This document shows positions 62,463-64,000 of a DNA stretch of 64,000 nt, piece after piece. The translations under genes and the position numbers were made by a program. The notes under the pieces are model-generated. The model was given only the letters and a program-made list of their open reading frames with translations, was not told the DNA's origin and ran no database searches. Numbering within the stretch: position 1 is the first letter of the stretch; each line of letters starts with the position of its first letter. Source of the stretch: Aradus depressus (taxonomy: Eukaryota > Arthropoda > Insecta > Hemiptera > Aradidae); contig OY759225.1 in assembly GCA_963662175.1 (NCBI GenBank), forward strand, positions 6,707,107 through 6,771,106. Direction: 5' to 3'.

Positions 62463-62693
62463 ATGTAGAAGAAAATTGAGGTTCTGTCGTGTAAATGAAT
62501 ATTAAAAATATAATTATACAAATAATTTGATCAAAACTCCTTCACCAAACACATCCACTCAAGTCCTGATATGGCCCTGAAGAAGGAAATAAATAGTTTC
62601 CGAAACGTTGGCCAAATATTGAGTTTTCAATTACACGACAGAACCTCGATTTCTTTCTACATTGAAATGATACTGTCGATTCTATTAGTCATT
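62463..62693 (+). mobile_element. 231 bp insert: 12 bp TSD, inverted repeat, ribozyme-like core
   Basis: Flanked by ACCAGCAGTATA at 62451-62462 and 62694-62705. Inner inverted repeats ATGTAGAAGAAAATTGAGG... TTCTGTCGTGTAA (62463-62494) and TTACACGACAGAACCTCG...TTCTACAT (62631-62662). The hammerhead-like motif at 62573-62613 lies between them. No reading frame. Confidence 0.8.
62573..62613 (+). ncRNA. Hammerhead-like hairpin motif 6
   Basis: GGCC, CTGAAGA, one A, stem GGAAA/TTTCC with a 7-base loop, GAAAC, GTT, GGCC. GGCC pairs with GGCC as stem I, and ACGT is the self-complementary minimal stem III seen in dimeric hammerheads. GTT would be the cleavage triplet. It is the best-formed copy; activity untested. 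Confidence 0.45.
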
Positions 62694-62900
62694 ACCAGCA
62701 GTATACTTCCTCAGCACGGGAGTTGACCGATTTGGCTGAAATTCAAGTTTTGAATATACATACGAAATTTCGCGCCAACAAGCATAATCCAAAAACTTTA
62801 ATACGACACATCATTGAGATCGAGGATTGTCCCTGTGTAAGTCGTCTATTCATAATCAGCCCAAATGATTCTCCGACGATTTTCCTATTTTCTAAGAAGT

Positions 62901-63504
62901 TATTCTGGAATTTTGTCTGAAATTCGAAAACAATGAGGAAGTTCGCGAAAAATATTGCATCCATTATTGTGTAAAACTCTTTGCCTATTATGTCAGATTT
63001 TGGCAATATTTTACCCTCACGACTTTGTCCAATTTGCACGCTTTAGTTTTGTGAAACACATTCTTCGTAGAATGGGGGCTTAAAATTGTACCCTTCCCTC
63101 TCTCTGACCAAAGGGGGTTTAACCCTCATTTGTGCTGATTTTGGGAAGCAATTTGTTGTGATGGTCATATTGGCAAAAAGGAAGACATGTTTACAGTCCA
63201 GCCGTTAAAAGCAAAACATTAAATTTGACAGTTATATGGGATGAGTGTGGCGTAACGGTGACACCGGTCAGTGTATAAGTTGCAAGGAGGGGTCTTGTTT
63301 ATTTCACCATAATGGTGTGCAATTTTTTTTTTTTTTTTTGGACAAAAGAGTAACAACGGGGGCATACCTGGACTGCGCAACGGAGCTTTCCTAGTATAGA
63401 GGGAACAACTAGAATCGAAAGTGGTTTTTGGAATACAAGAAAACATTTTGCGGGAAAAGTGGAGTTGAGTGCATGTGGAAATCGATAACTGTTAAAGCTC
63501 GAAA
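62901..63504. other. Unassigned
   Basis: T run at 63326-63340. The frames at 62743 and 63219 on the minus strand are not recognised. Confidence 0.35.
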
Positions 63505-63711
63505 CTATCGATACATCACTGGCAATCTACTTTCCTAGAACGAATTAATCGATCGTTTGGGCTAAAAATCTATAGTTGAAATGGCGGTTTTTGGTGTTTT
63601 GGAATCGAAAATTTATAGGTGTCGTTCTTATGGGGTCCAAAAAGGATACAGATATAAAATTTCGTGTCGATATATTCATTCTATCGCTTATCGTTTTCAC
63701 AGACATATATA
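63505..63711 (+). mobile_element. TAC-family element interrupted by SINE-B
   Basis: ACATCACTGGCAATCTACTTTCCTAGAACGAATTAATCG, GTGTCGTTCTTATGGGG, AATTTCGTGTCGATATATTCATTCTATCG and GTTTTCACAGACATATA, after which SINE-B begins. Confidence 0.83.
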
Positions 63712-64000
63712 GTTAGTTATTATGACTCATGCCCGGGCTTTAACTACGAGGTCATATCGCCTACTACCAGAGAGCTCTTTCGTCACTCTGGTGGACATGA
63801 GCCCGACCCTACTATATGGGAATCCTAAATTTTGCCTACCCTACATTTACATTCACCTAGGGCAGTACTTGACATCGTACAAGCTCGGGACCATGGCTTA
63901 ACGTCCCATCCGAAGGACGGCGTGCTTAAGTTTATTTTATCTCCCAGATAAAATAAACTAAGGGCCTCAGTCGGTTTTCGAACCCACGATCTTGAGCTCA
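63712..64000 (-). mobile_element. SINE-B copy, cut by the window edge
   Basis: TTAGTTATTATGACTCATGCCCGGGC through to the B-box region (minus strand GTGGGTTCGAAAACCGAC). The A box would lie beyond 64000. Confidence 0.9.

Larger units (their letters stand above)
62437..62900 (+). mobile_element. TAC-family element split by a small insert
   Basis: GTCGGTAAATCACCAGCAGTATA (62439-62462), insert, then ACCAGCAGTATACTTCCTCAGCACGGG and a rearranged module to CCTGTGTAAGTCG. Confidence 0.72.

Overview
This is an A+T-rich, intron-scale animal DNA window with no complete gene. The evidence for an animal nuclear genome, most likely an arthropod, is: tRNA-derived SINEs with RNA polymerase III A/B boxes, 5'-truncated non-LTR retrotransposons with target-site duplications (TSDs), TA-flanked mariner/pogo-type MITEs, a Helitron-like element, minisatellites and (TA)n tracts. 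A hemipteran insect is my guess, but nothing here identifies the species. There is no bacterial-style gene packing, no CRISPR array, and I recognise no functional tRNA or rRNA gene.

Nearly all the sequence is layered repeats. (1) The 'TAC family' (my name) is a roughly 500-550 bp element with short terminal inverted repeats TACTTCCCCAG...CTGGGGAAGTA. It has a small hairpin plus A/T tract beside one end and three internal direct modules of about 140 bp. It occurs over forty times, whole or in pieces, on both strands, often head-to-head. (2) SINE-A has five copies. (3) SINE-B, a second tRNA-derived SINE, has about twenty copies, mostly with the promoter end on the minus strand. (4) A single SINE-C head is present. 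(5) Non-LTR retrotransposon 3' ends: Jockey-like RT C-termini at 21719-22304 and 57822-58424, a CCHC-type C-terminus with an 11 bp TSD at 60564-61118, a CR1-like C-terminus at 35709-36138, and tails at 24004-24470 and 28121-28285. (6) Foldback elements: a matched pair at 16798-17440 and 27146-27787, one at 4286-5236, a 765 bp palindrome with a pogo-like MITE at its axis (20266-21030), and a further foldback family (29716, 38245, 54520, 59600). (7) Minisatellites with 53, 34 and 21 bp units, and a G+C-rich inverted/tandem block at 9321-9895.

The one candidate for a host gene is a terminal exon on the minus strand (34228-34365) with a good splice acceptor, a 45-residue reading frame ending in a stop, and a 3' UTR with an AATAAA signal near 33963. 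A partial copy lacking the exon lies at 40097-40405 on the opposite strand. I do not recognise the protein.

The observation most worth testing is a recurring CTGANGA - one base - hairpin - GAAA motif, seen six times in different repeats with different but perfectly paired stems. The layout resembles the hammerhead ribozyme core. Insertions can be ordered by nesting: TAC elements are interrupted by SINEs and LINEs at 14206-15085, 23546-25008, 28015-28585, 35556-36465, 57365-58570 and 62437-62900.
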